Below are positions 1-5,228 of a stretch of DNA of 5,723 bases, piece after piece. The stretch is from Firmicutes bacterium CAG:238 (GTDB taxonomy: Bacteria; Bacillota; Clostridia; Peptostreptococcales; Anaerovoracaceae): contig FR881948.1 in assembly GCA_000435615.1 (NCBI GenBank), positions 1-5,723 on the forward strand, given 5' to 3'. Under the pieces are notes generated by a model. That model searched no databases, had not been told where the DNA came from, and worked only from the letters and a program-made list of their open reading frames with translations. Both the position numbers and the translations under genes were made by a program. Numbering within the stretch: the first letter of the stretch is position 1; each line of letters begins with the position of its first letter.

Positions 1-10
1 TATATAAATT

Positions 11-62
11 TATAATATATATATTATAAGATGGTGCACCGAAAGCACCGGGAGGAAAGGGG
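11..62 (+). promoter_or_regulatory. Leader of the LysR gene: AT-rich -10-like region, small hairpin and RBS
   Basis: The first 30 bases are almost pure A/T and include TATAAT at 11-16, which could be a -10 element; its -35 would lie at or beyond the window edge. A short hairpin follows, with arms GGTGC (33-37) and GCACC (45-49) and a 7-nt loop. Directly after it is a purine-rich ribosome-binding site, GGAGGAAAGGGG (51-62), ending 5 nt before the ATG at 68. The RBS supports this ATG over the earlier ATG at 31, which opens an unrelated frame. Confidence 0.45.
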
Positions 63-67
63 CAGAA

Positions 68-997
68 ATGGAATTATTACAGCTCAGATATTTTGTTGCA
101 GCAGCAAGAGAAGAAAATGTGACAAGGGCAGCACAGAAGCTGCATATCGCCCAGCCGGCACTCAGTCAGTCGATTGCGAGGCTGGAAGAGGAGATGGGAG
201 TCCGGCTTTTTGACAGAATCGGAAAGCGAATCCGGCTCAACGCAGCCGGCAGGGAGCTTCTGCGGACGGTGGAGCCGATACTTGCAAGCCTTGCGGCGAT
301 GCCGGAGAAACTGCAGGCAATTGCGGACGAGGAGGCGGAGATCATTTCGCTGAATGTGCTGGCAGCCTCCCACTTGATTACGGATCTGATAATATCTTAT
401 CGAACGACACATCCGAAGACAAATTTTAAGATGAGCCGGAATGTCGATTCGCTGGATTGGGATTTCAGAATATCGTCATATCCCGGCGGCGGAGAGGCGA
501 AACTGTCAGGCAGGCAGGGGGGCAGAAATAAGGCGGAGCCGCAAGTAGGAAATGATGAGACGAAACTCCTTGAGGAAGAAATTTTTCTTGCGGTTTCGAT
601 CAAATTAAAGTATGCAGACCGAACGGAGATTGAACTGGAAGAAGTGAGCGATGAGCCGTTTTTGACTTTTCCGCAGAATATGCCTTATCACGAACTATGC
701 AATCGCATTTGGACAGAGACGGGGATCAGTCCGAGAGTAGGGCTTGAAAGCGACAATCCGCAGTCCCTCAAGGAACTTCTTTCGGCGGGCATGGGGGTCG
801 CATTCTGGCCGCAGTTTTCATGGGGCAGCCCCGAGACAGAGCATGTGAAACTGCTGCATATAGCAAGACCGAAGGTAAGCAGGGCAGTAACCGTAACGAA
901 GAATGTGAAGCGCAGATTCACCGGGTCAATGGAAGAGTTTTATCAATATATGCTTGAATATTTCAATGCCATCGCAGCCTCGGAAAAAAGAATTTGA
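68..997 (+). CDS. LysR-family transcriptional regulator
   Basis: A 309-residue one-component DNA-binding regulator of the LysR family, close to the usual family length of about 300. Residues 1-60 form the typical N-terminal winged helix-turn-helix: MELLQLRYFVAAA, then VTRAAQKLHIAQPALSQSI as the recognition helices, then LEEEMGVRLFDR and the RLNAAG wing. Residues from about 90 onward are the periplasmic-binding-like effector domain, with LLEEEIFLAVS, DEPFL and the late SLKELLSAGMGVAFWPQ segment typical of the family. Residues 140-163 are a Gly/Lys/Arg-rich, low-complexity stretch between the two effector-domain parts and look like an insertion. The effector is unknown. LysR proteins often control a divergent neighbour, but the upstream side is outside the window, so no target can be named. 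The frame continues past the stop into a ribbon-helix-helix remnant. Confidence 0.94.
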   Translation: MELLQLRYFVAAAREENVTRAAQKLHIAQPALSQSIARLEEEMGVRLFDRIGKRIRLNAAGRELLRTVEPILASLAAMPEKLQAIADEEAEIISLNVLAASHLITDLIISYRTTHPKTNFKMSRNVDSLDWDFRISSYPGGGEAKLSGRQGGRNKAEPQVGNDETKLLEEEIFLAVSIKLKYADRTEIELEEVSDEPFLTFPQNMPYHELCNRIWTETGISPRVGLESDNPQSLKELLSAGMGVAFWPQFSWGSPETEHVKLLHIARPKVSRAVTVTKNVKRRFTGSMEEFYQYMLEYFNAIAASEKRI

Positions 998-1159
998 CAA
1001 TATGATATTAAAACGACACATAATATTGCTGTAAAAGAAACTTTTCGCTCCATAAACGGACAGATCGAGTACCTTCTCACAGAGTGCGCAAGACAGCGGA
1101 AGAAGAATGGAAAGTATGTAAGCGAAGAAATCGACAAACCTTTGGAAATTGATATTTAA
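998..1159 (+). pseudogene. Remnant of a small Arc/ribbon-helix-helix type protein, start lost
   Basis: An open frame continues directly from the LysR stop codon, in the same phase, to a TAA at 1157-1159. Codons from 1028 read AVKETFRSINGQIEYLLTE, followed by a basic stretch ARQRKKNGKY. This resembles the C-terminal half of small Arc-like ribbon-helix-helix proteins of Firmicutes, in which an R-S-x-N-x-Q-I-E-x-L-L helix is characteristic. The N-terminal beta strand (usually PLRL or similar) is absent, and no ATG, GTG or TTG start precedes the conserved part. The simplest reading is a decayed gene whose 5' end was lost when the LysR gene end was joined to it. Family assignment is from memory of the motif. 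A translational read-through extension of LysR is possible but less likely. Confidence 0.55.
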
Positions 1160-1163
1160 CATA

Positions 1164-1191
1164 TTGACAAATCATAATTTTTTTGTAAAAT
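1164..1191 (+). promoter_or_regulatory. Sigma-A type promoter for the small acidic protein
   Basis: A perfect -35 TTGACA (1164-1169) and a -10 TAAAAT (1186-1191) are separated by 16 bp. Transcription would begin near 1198 and give a leader of about 60 nt for the gene at 1260. Confidence 0.7.
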
Positions 1192-1229
1192 ATGAGTTAG
1201 GGAAGAAATTCCGAAAAATAAAAATATTG

Positions 1230-1244
1230 GAAATATGATATTTC
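1230..1244 (+). promoter_or_regulatory. 15-bp palindrome just upstream of the RBS, possible operator
   Basis: GAAATAT (1230-1236), a central G, then ATATTTC (1238-1244) form a perfect odd palindrome. It lies between the predicted transcription start and the AAGGAGG ribosome-binding site at 1248-1254. It could be a repressor site or a weak leader hairpin. Its AT richness makes chance occurrence possible. Confidence 0.35.
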
Positions 1245-1259
1245 TAAAAGGAGGACGTT

Positions 1260-1481
1260 ATGATTACTCAGAAAGACTTTTTAAAATTCGCTTTTGAAGA
1301 AGCAATTAACGAGGTAAACCCAAACTCTGTTGATAAAGATGTTGCAAAAGCAACAATTGCAACAGGAATGAAAGCTTATGCTGACAGAGAAGGCTGCAAG
1401 TTCACTGACGAAGAGATTGCAGAAACAATTGAAGCAGGACTGAAAGAACTTGATAAAGCAAACGAAGATTATGAGCACTAA
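1260..1481 (+). CDS. Small acidic helical protein, function unknown
   Basis: A 73-residue protein with one of the best ribosome-binding sites in the window, AAGGAGG (1248-1254), 5 nt before the ATG, and its own promoter at 1164-1191. I do not recognise the family. The sequence is rich in Asp and Glu, especially the C-terminal half (TDEEIAETIEAGLKELDKA). It should be mostly alpha-helical. It has no signal peptide or membrane segment and a single cysteine (residue 46), so a soluble cytoplasmic protein is likely. Strong expression signals, codon use typical of coding DNA and a downstream hairpin at 1520-1545 suggest a real monocistronic gene. The debris on both sides makes it a candidate accessory gene. 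Confidence 0.8.
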   Translation: MITQKDFLKFAFEEAINEVNPNSVDKDVAKATIATGMKAYADREGCKFTDEEIAETIEAGLKELDKANEDYEH

Positions 1482-1519
1482 TCGATAACGTGATACATGA
1501 TTTTCTATAGTTGAAATGC

Positions 1520-1545
1520 AATAGCTTTGCCTCGGCAAAGCTATT
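1520..1545 (+). terminator. Hairpin terminator after the small acidic protein gene
   Basis: Arms AATAGCTTTGCC (1520-1531) and GGCAAAGCTATT (1534-1545) are perfectly complementary over 12 bases, leaving a 4-6 nt loop after the innermost pairs open. The bases that follow (CTTATTATA) are only moderately T-rich, so termination may be partial. Confidence 0.7.
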
Positions 1546-1556
1546 CTTATTATAAT
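1527..1556 (+). promoter_or_regulatory. Possible promoter overlapping the terminator
   Basis: A consensus -10 TATAAT (1551-1556) lies 18 bp after TTGCCT (1527-1532), which matches the -35 consensus at four of six positions but sits inside the terminator stem. It would start transcription near 1563, just before the response-regulator stub. It may be the surviving promoter of that broken gene. Confidence 0.35.
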
Positions 1557-1571
1557 GCAGGGGGATGGCGG

Positions 1572-1658
1572 ATGAAAATTCTGATTGTCGAGGATGACAG
1601 AACTTTGAACGACGGCATAGCACTTTCTTTGGGGAGAGAAAATGTCAGGCAGGCATAG
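1572..1658 (+). pseudogene. Truncated response regulator (OmpR-type receiver, N-terminal stub)
   Basis: The ATG at 1572 has a G-rich RBS (GGGGG, 1560-1564) and opens with MKILIVEDDRTLNDGIALSL. That is the beta-1 strand and acidic pair of a receiver domain, in the style of clostridial OmpR-family two-component regulators. The frame stops at TAG 1656-1658 after only 28 codons, against about 220 for an intact protein. The phosphorylated aspartate (near residue 50) and the DNA-binding domain are missing, so no functional regulator can be made. A stretch in the same frame at about 1818-1842 reads IRLTRNELAVL, which resembles the start of an OmpR winged helix. If that is a true relic, roughly 70 codons were deleted; this second point is weak. 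Confidence 0.7.
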
Positions 1659-1669
1659 CGGCAGACAAG

Positions 1670-1861
1670 ATGGAAATATCCGATGGAGATTTTTACTTCA
1701 CATTGCCGGCTTCCGAGTTTGTCAAGCAGACAGGCGAAAATTCGGCGATGAGCGCCGCATTCAATCTGCAGAAGGATAAGGAACAGAATGCCGAGGAGTG
1801 GGCAGAAGCTTACTGCAATACGGCTCACAAGGAACGAGCTCGCGGTGCTGCAGAATACTGA
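1670..1861 (+). CDS. 63-codon hypothetical fragment
   Basis: The frame starting MEISDGDFYFTLPASEF and ending ERARGAAEY has codon use like the real genes here, and amino-acid composition typical of a folded protein. It has no ribosome-binding site: GCGGCAGACAAG precedes the ATG. The frame is open upstream to 1598, overlapping the response-regulator stub in another phase. I do not recognise the family. It is most likely an internal or C-terminal piece of a larger decayed gene joined to the stub by a deletion. It could also be a small gene expressed by coupling to the stub. Confidence 0.35.
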   Translation: MEISDGDFYFTLPASEFVKQTGENSAMSAAFNLQKDKEQNAEEWAEAYCNTAHKERARGAAEY

Positions 1862-1917
1862 TGAAGAGGAGCATTGTCGAGAGAATCCGAACAGAATAAA
1901 GAATCAGAGAGAAGAAA

Positions 1918-2220
1918 ATGAAAGAAATAAAACTCATTCCCGATGCGCCGTTTTACAACAGAGTGGATGTGCATGTGATGGATTTTCCTCACGGCAGAGA
2001 CGGCGAAGAAAGGCAGAGATGCAAAATTACGGTTGAATTCGCAAAGACGGATGTTGACGACCTCAGAAAAAGAGGGATGGGACTTACCGAGGCGATGGAA
2101 TATTATCGCGGCTGGATTTATGACATTGTAAAGGTGCATATTTCACAGGATTGGGAATGCATAAGCGGCATGGAAGAAACGCTTGCCATAGTAGAGGAGC
2201 GTGTGAAAACCTTTTTTTAA
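1918..2220 (+). CDS. 100-residue protein of unknown function
   Basis: The ATG at 1918 is preceded by a purine-rich but imperfect RBS (GAGAGAAG). The protein is soluble, with no signal peptide or membrane segment. It starts MKEIKLIPDAPFYNRVDVHV, contains a histidine-bearing MDFPHGRDGEE loop, then a strand-like CKITVEF and helices to the end (EETLAIVEERVKTFF). I do not recognise the family. Coding-like codon use over its whole length argues for a real or recently real gene. It lies 57 bases after the 63-codon fragment and 115 bases before the radical SAM start, with no clear terminator between it and the latter. It may therefore be weakly co-transcribed with the radical SAM gene. Confidence 0.6.
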   Translation: MKEIKLIPDAPFYNRVDVHVMDFPHGRDGEERQRCKITVEFAKTDVDDLRKRGMGLTEAMEYYRGWIYDIVKVHISQDWECISGMEETLAIVEERVKTFF

Positions 2221-2277
2221 CAGGACTGAAATTTGAACAAACGGGCAAAACTGTCCATATATGATTTTAGAATTTGG

Positions 2278-2328
2278 TGGTATGATATCTTAATAAAGGT
2301 TAGATTTGACTGAATTTGAGAAAGGGGA
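2278..2328 (+). promoter_or_regulatory. Extended -10 promoter and RBS of the radical SAM gene
   Basis: TGG followed by TATGAT (2281-2286) forms an extended -10 element, with no good -35 match at the right distance. The RBS AAAGGGGA (2321-2328) lies 7 nt before the ATG at 2336. This spacing favours 2336 over the in-frame TTG at 2306, which has no RBS. Confidence 0.5.
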
Positions 2329-2335
2329 AACATAT

Positions 2336-3733
2336 ATGGCAAAAAGTTTAGCATACATTGCAGAAAGAAAAGCGTTTGAAATGACGCTCAATTCAATCAT
2401 CAAAAAGAGCCGGAATCAGGATCTTGCATCTGTTATGCTTCCGCTTGTTGACAAGGTGGAGAAAATCATGGGAGATGACTGGGAAGCATCGTCCTTTGAA
2501 ATGCTGCGAAATCTTGCAAATGACCCTGACAGCAAATGGACGCATTATACAGAAAGAATCTTAAGAGAGGTTGACCCACACATTCTGAAAACATTTCTGC
2601 TCAATGCAGGTTACGAGGCCGGATTCAGAGGGTACAAAACTTCATGTGAAATGAAGAAAAAACACGGCTGCAACATTCCGTGGATTATCCTTATGGATCC
2701 TACGACCGCATGCAATCTGCATTGCACCGGATGCTGGGCAGCCGAATACGGCAACCGACTGAATCTTTCCTTCGAGGAAATGGACAAAGTCATAACCGAA
2801 GGCAAGGAACTCGGTATTTATGCCTATCTTTTTACGGGAGGCGAACCGCTCATCCGAAAAGATGACATCATCCGCCTCTGCGAGAAACATAAGGATGTTG
2901 CGTTCCATGCATTCACAAACGGAACGCTTATCGACGAAAAATTCTGTGAAGATCTGCTCCGCGTGGGGAATTTCTTTGTATCGGTCAGCATCGAAGGTTT
3001 CGAAGAAAGCAATGACGGCAGACGAGGAGAAGGACACTATCACAAGGCATTGGCGGCGATGGACCTTATGCGTAAGCATCGCATTCCGTTCGGCGTATCC
3101 ATTTGCTACACAAGCCGCAACTACCTCACGGTAACCAGCGACGAATTTCTCGACATGCTGATTGACAAAGGCTGCGTTTTCGCATGGTTCTTCCACTACA
3201 TGCCGGTCGGAAACAACGCAAGCACAGACCTTCTGCTCAGCCCGGAACAGAGAAAATACATGTATCACAAAATTCGTGAAATAAGGGGAATCGAGGGCGG
3301 CAAAGAACTGTTTGCAATCGACTTCCAAAACGACGGAGAATTCGTGCACGGCTGCGTGGCAGGCGGCGAAAGGTACTGTCACATCAACGCAAACGGTGAT
3401 GTCGAGCCATGTGTTTTCATACACTATTCAGGTGCAAACATCAAGGAAAAATCGCTCCTCGAATGTCTCAAGCAGCCGCTGTTCATGGCATACAAGGAGG
3501 GACAGCCGTTTAATGATAATTTCCTGAAACCGTGTCCGATGCTTGAGAATCCGGAGATTCTGCAGCAGCTTGTAAACAAGACCGGTGCGAAGTCAACCGA
3601 CCTCGAGGCACCGGAAAGCTGCGAGCACCTCTGCGGTAAGTGCACAGAGTATGCAAAGGCATGGGCACCGGTCGCAGATGAACTCTGGGCGGCGGGACAC
3701 ACACCGGCAGCGGACAAACCGCGCAAGGTGTAA
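2336..3733 (+). CDS. Radical SAM enzyme with SPASM/Twitch-type C-terminal domain
   Basis: A 465-residue radical S-adenosylmethionine enzyme. Residues 1 to about 110 form a helical N-terminal region with no cysteine motif. The radical SAM core begins at DPTTACNLHCTGCW, with the cluster ligands C126, C130 and C133 in CX3CX2C spacing, and has the SAM-binding GGEP at 168-171. The C-terminal part shows C340-X13-G354-X4-C359, matching the CX9-15GX4C opening of SPASM/Twitch domains, then C400, then C429-X3-C433-X2-C436. This is consistent with one or two auxiliary 4Fe-4S clusters. Such enzymes modify peptides, proteins or cofactors in anaerobes. No small precursor peptide or maturase partner is evident beside it, so the substrate is unknown. 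It has its own RBS and probably its own promoter. A 30-nt tandem repeat follows the stop. Confidence 0.92.
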   Translation: MAKSLAYIAERKAFEMTLNSIIKKSRNQDLASVMLPLVDKVEKIMGDDWEASSFEMLRNLANDPDSKWTHYTERILREVDPHILKTFLLNAGYEAGFRGYKTSCEMKKKHGCNIPWIILMDPTTACNLHCTGCWAAEYGNRLNLSFEEMDKVITEGKELGIYAYLFTGGEPLIRKDDIIRLCEKHKDVAFHAFTNGTLIDEKFCEDLLRVGNFFVSVSIEGFEESNDGRRGEGHYHKALAAMDLMRKHRIPFGVSICYTSRNYLTVTSDEFLDMLIDKGCVFAWFFHYMPVGNNASTDLLLSPEQRKYMYHKIREIRGIEGGKELFAIDFQNDGEFVHGCVAGGERYCHINANGDVEPCVFIHYSGANIKEKSLLECLKQPLFMAYKEGQPFNDNFLKPCPMLENPEILQQLVNKTGAKSTDLEAPESCEHLCGKCTEYAKAWAPVADELWAAGHTPAADKPRKV

Positions 3734-3792
3734 ATGCCAGGCCGGCAATCCCGCTTCGAACCAATGCTTGGCAGGCAATCCTGCTTCGAACA
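3733..3792. repeat. Tandem pair of 30-nt imperfect repeats
   Basis: Two adjacent 30-nt units, 3733-3762 and 3763-3792, match at 25 of 30 positions. Shared cores are AATGC, GGC, GGCAATCC and GCTTCGAAC. The pair starts at the last base of the radical SAM stop codon and ends before the tRNA promoter. Each unit can make a small GC-rich hairpin. The first part of the unit (TGCCAGGCCGGCA) resembles a 13-mer found at 504-516 and 1643-1655. Confidence 0.8.
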
Positions 3793-3814
3793 ACAAAAAA
3801 ACATTTAAAAACTA

Positions 3815-3843
3815 TTGAAATAATGAAAAGAATGTAGTACAAT
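3815..3843 (+). promoter_or_regulatory. Promoter of the tRNA-Glu gene
   Basis: TTGAAA (3815-3820) and TACAAT (3838-3843) are separated by exactly 17 bp. The predicted start near 3850 is a few bases before the mature tRNA 5' end at 3857. Confidence 0.8.
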
Positions 3844-3856
3844 GTGAGAGGTGTAT

Positions 3857-3931
3857 GGCTCTATGGTCAAGCGGTTAAGACTCCGCCCTCTCACGGCGGC
3901 TACCCGGGTTCGAATCCCGGTAGAGTCACCA
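3857..3931 (+). tRNA. tRNA-Glu (anticodon CTC)
   Basis: A complete 75-nt cloverleaf including an encoded CCA (3929-3931). The acceptor arm GGCTCTA pairs with TAGAGTC, with one G-T wobble at the second pair. The anticodon stem is CCGCC/GGCGG with loop CTCTCAC, giving anticodon CTC at 3890-3892, which reads GAG. The T stem CCGGG/CCCGG encloses TTCGAAT. The D-arm sequence GGTCAAGCGGTTAAGAC is characteristic of bacterial tRNA-Glu. It is a stand-alone unit with its own promoter and terminator. Confidence 0.97.
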
Positions 3932-3938
3932 CAGTATC

Positions 3939-3982
3939 AATACCCCCTTTGACAGCATAAACTGTTAAGGGGGTATTTTTTT
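3939..3982 (+). terminator. Rho-independent terminator of the tRNA-Glu gene
   Basis: Arms AATACCCCCTT (3939-3949) and AAGGGGGTATT (3967-3977) pair perfectly. An inner ACAG/CTGT helix caps the stem, and a run of seven T residues (3976-3982) follows. Confidence 0.93.
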
Positions 3983-4007
3983 ATGCTTGGAATGAAAGTG
4001 AGAATTT

Positions 4008-4643
4008 ATGCGTAGAATTGCGGTTGTGCTGATCGGCATCGGCCTTGTCATCCTCGGCGGACTGTGGATTTTTAAGGATATATACGGTGAAAACATAGCA
4101 GGTGCGGCGGAGGACATCGCTGTAAACATGGTTGCCATCAAAATAAATGAAAGTTTAAAGACAGGATTTTACAACAAAAAACTCGACGGTGCGCTTTTGC
4201 AGATTGAACGCGACAAAGACGGCAATATTAAGTACATAGAACCCGACACGAGGCTCATAAATAAGCTTGTGCTGGAGTTTGCAACGGGGGTCAGGGAAAA
4301 TTACGACTCGGAGGAAATCCAGGTCTCTGAAATGAATCTGGGCGTCATGACCGGCAGCAAGTTTCTTTCTCAGCTCCCACTGCGGGTCAAGGTGAAGGTG
4401 CAGCCGCTGAGCCTGACCAAAATCACAAGCAGCACCGGATTCGAGACGCAGGGTATCAACCAGACCCGCTACTATGTGCACTGCAATGTCAGGAGCCAGG
4501 TGCGGATTTTGGCACCCTTTACGAACAAAACCGCCGAAATCAGCAGGGACTACCAGCTCGCCGAGGCCATCATAGTGGGCCAGGTGCCGAGCAGCTATGT
4601 CTTCGTGCCCAAGGAAAGCATCCTCGACGCCGCCGAGTTCTAG
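4008..4643 (+). CDS. yunB: Sporulation protein YunB family
   Basis: A 211-residue protein with a short basic N-terminus (MRR) and one hydrophobic segment at about residues 4-22, so it is a membrane-anchored or secreted protein with an outward-facing domain. The rest matches my recollection of YunB, a sigma-E controlled sporulation protein of Bacillus, also found in clostridia. Supporting segments are LPLRVKVKVQPL (123-134), the family-like GINQT followed by an aromatic strand (149-157), and AEAIIVGQVPSSY (185-197). The biochemical role of YunB is not established. The RBS is weak (AAAGTGAG upstream of the ATG), and no sigma-E promoter stands out in the short gap after the tRNA terminator. By hand count GC3 is 17 of the first 31 codons, but 28 of the last 31 sense codons, rising into the GC-rich non-coding DNA that follows. 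Confidence 0.88.
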   Translation: MRRIAVVLIGIGLVILGGLWIFKDIYGENIAGAAEDIAVNMVAIKINESLKTGFYNKKLDGALLQIERDKDGNIKYIEPDTRLINKLVLEFATGVRENYDSEEIQVSEMNLGVMTGSKFLSQLPLRVKVKVQPLSLTKITSSTGFETQGINQTRYYVHCNVRSQVRILAPFTNKTAEISRDYQLAEAIIVGQVPSSYVFVPKESILDAAEF

Positions 4644-4687
4644 CCGCCCGGCCCGGCCCGGCACGATTGCCCTTGCGGGCCTCAGGC

Positions 4688-4714
4688 CGAGGATGTGGTC
4701 CCCGGGCATCCTCG
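4688..4714 (+). repeat. 8-bp perfect hairpin in the left GC-rich island
   Basis: CGAGGATG (4688-4695) and CATCCTCG (4707-4714) are perfectly complementary around an 11-nt C/G-rich loop. A second small hairpin, GCCC-TTGC-GGGC (4669-4680), lies just before it. Both fall in the 3' region after the yunB stop codon. Confidence 0.6.
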
Positions 4715-4794
4715 CAACCGGCCTAGGTGGCCGGGTGGCCGGCGTGTTCTTGCGTCCGGGGGCGTCTGCCGTGGGCCCGATGCATAAAATGCCT

Positions 4795-4845
4795 GATTCT
4801 TCTATTTTTTTTGGCATTATACCGACAAAAATAGAAGAATCTTTT
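4795..4845 (+). terminator. 15-bp hairpin followed by TTTT, likely yunB terminator
   Basis: GATTCTTCTATTTTT (4795-4809) pairs perfectly with AAAAATAGAAGAATC (4827-4841) around a 17-nt loop, and TTTT (4842-4845) follows. The orientation fits termination of rightward transcripts. It lies about 150 nt after the yunB stop and directly inside the 13-bp inverted repeat at 4781-4793. The stem is AT-rich for a terminator. Confidence 0.6.
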
Positions 4846-4916
4846 CGGTTTGCGTATCGAAAAGGCGCTCTCCAAAAATTGTGCAAAATCGTCCTCAAGA
4901 CGCAAACCGTCTAAAC

Positions 4917-4930
4917 GTTGAAATTTCAAC
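4917..4930. repeat. 14-bp perfect palindrome GTTGAAATTTCAAC
   Basis: A perfect self-complementary site in the AT-richer core, between the two large hairpins. With no loop it is more like a protein-binding site than an RNA hairpin. A -10-like TATGAT (4932-4937) directly follows it, but no matching -35 is present. Confidence 0.55.
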
Positions 4931-4983
4931 ATATGATTTTCCCGGGTGAAATTCCACATTTTTTCCCATAAGGAAACTTTTCG

Positions 4984-5011
4984 CTTTTCGCAGGCCGGAA
5001 GGCACGAAAAG
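4984..5011 (+). repeat. Stem-loop with GGAA tetraloop in the core region
   Basis: CTTTTCG (4984-4990) pairs with CGAAAAG (5005-5011). An inner GCC-GGAA-GGC (4994-5003) closes it with a GNRA-class tetraloop, which is typical of folded RNA. The same arm pair occurs at 4841-4847 and 4858-4864, and an extra CTTTTCG lies at 4977-4983. Confidence 0.5.
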
Positions 5012-5021
5012 AGCATTCCGC

Positions 5022-5063
5022 GTCTATCTTTTTCGCTCATATTGCCAAAAAGATAGACTTTTT
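5022..5063 (+). terminator. 12-bp hairpin followed by TTTTT
   Basis: GTCTATCTTTTT (5022-5033) pairs perfectly with AAAAAGATAGAC (5047-5058) around a 13-nt loop, and five T residues (5059-5063) follow. It is a second rightward terminator-like structure, with no gene between it and the first one at 4795-4845. It may therefore end a small RNA from the 180-nt interval, or be part of a larger fold. Confidence 0.55.
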
Positions 5064-5228
5064 GGGCGTTTTATGCACGCATCGAAATCCGGGGAGGGCT
5101 CGGCGCCCGCTCCGCCCAGACCCCCGTGCGGTCCGGCCGGCCCGGCACACCGGTTCCGTCGCCCTGGCGGCCGCAAGGCACGGCCCGATGACTCTCGGCT
5201 CCGCCCGGTGCTCCGCGGTCCCGCACTC

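Noticed and set aside
994..1024. Promoter TTGACA at 994-999 with CATAAT at 1019-1024
   Set aside because: The spacer is 19 bp and the -10 is weak; no intact gene follows, although it might be a relic.
2306..2335. TTG start giving ten extra residues to the radical SAM protein
   Set aside because: There is no RBS before it, while the ATG at 2336 has AAAGGGGA at proper spacing.
2642..3424. 260-codon open frame on the minus strand within the radical SAM gene
   Set aside because: It mirrors a gene with intact motifs on the + strand and has no features of its own.
3733..3792. CRISPR-like array
   Set aside because: The two units are directly adjacent without spacers and are imperfect; no cas genes are present.
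4155..4898. 247-codon open frame on the minus strand across yunB and the left GC island
   Set aside because: It is antisense to a well-supported gene, has no RBS or recognisable domain, and its length is explained by GC-rich DNA having few stop codons.
1037..4985. 13-mer GAAACTTTTCGCT shared between 1037-1049 and 4973-4985
   Set aside because: The similarity stops at the edges, and one such match in a window of this size is not surprising by chance.
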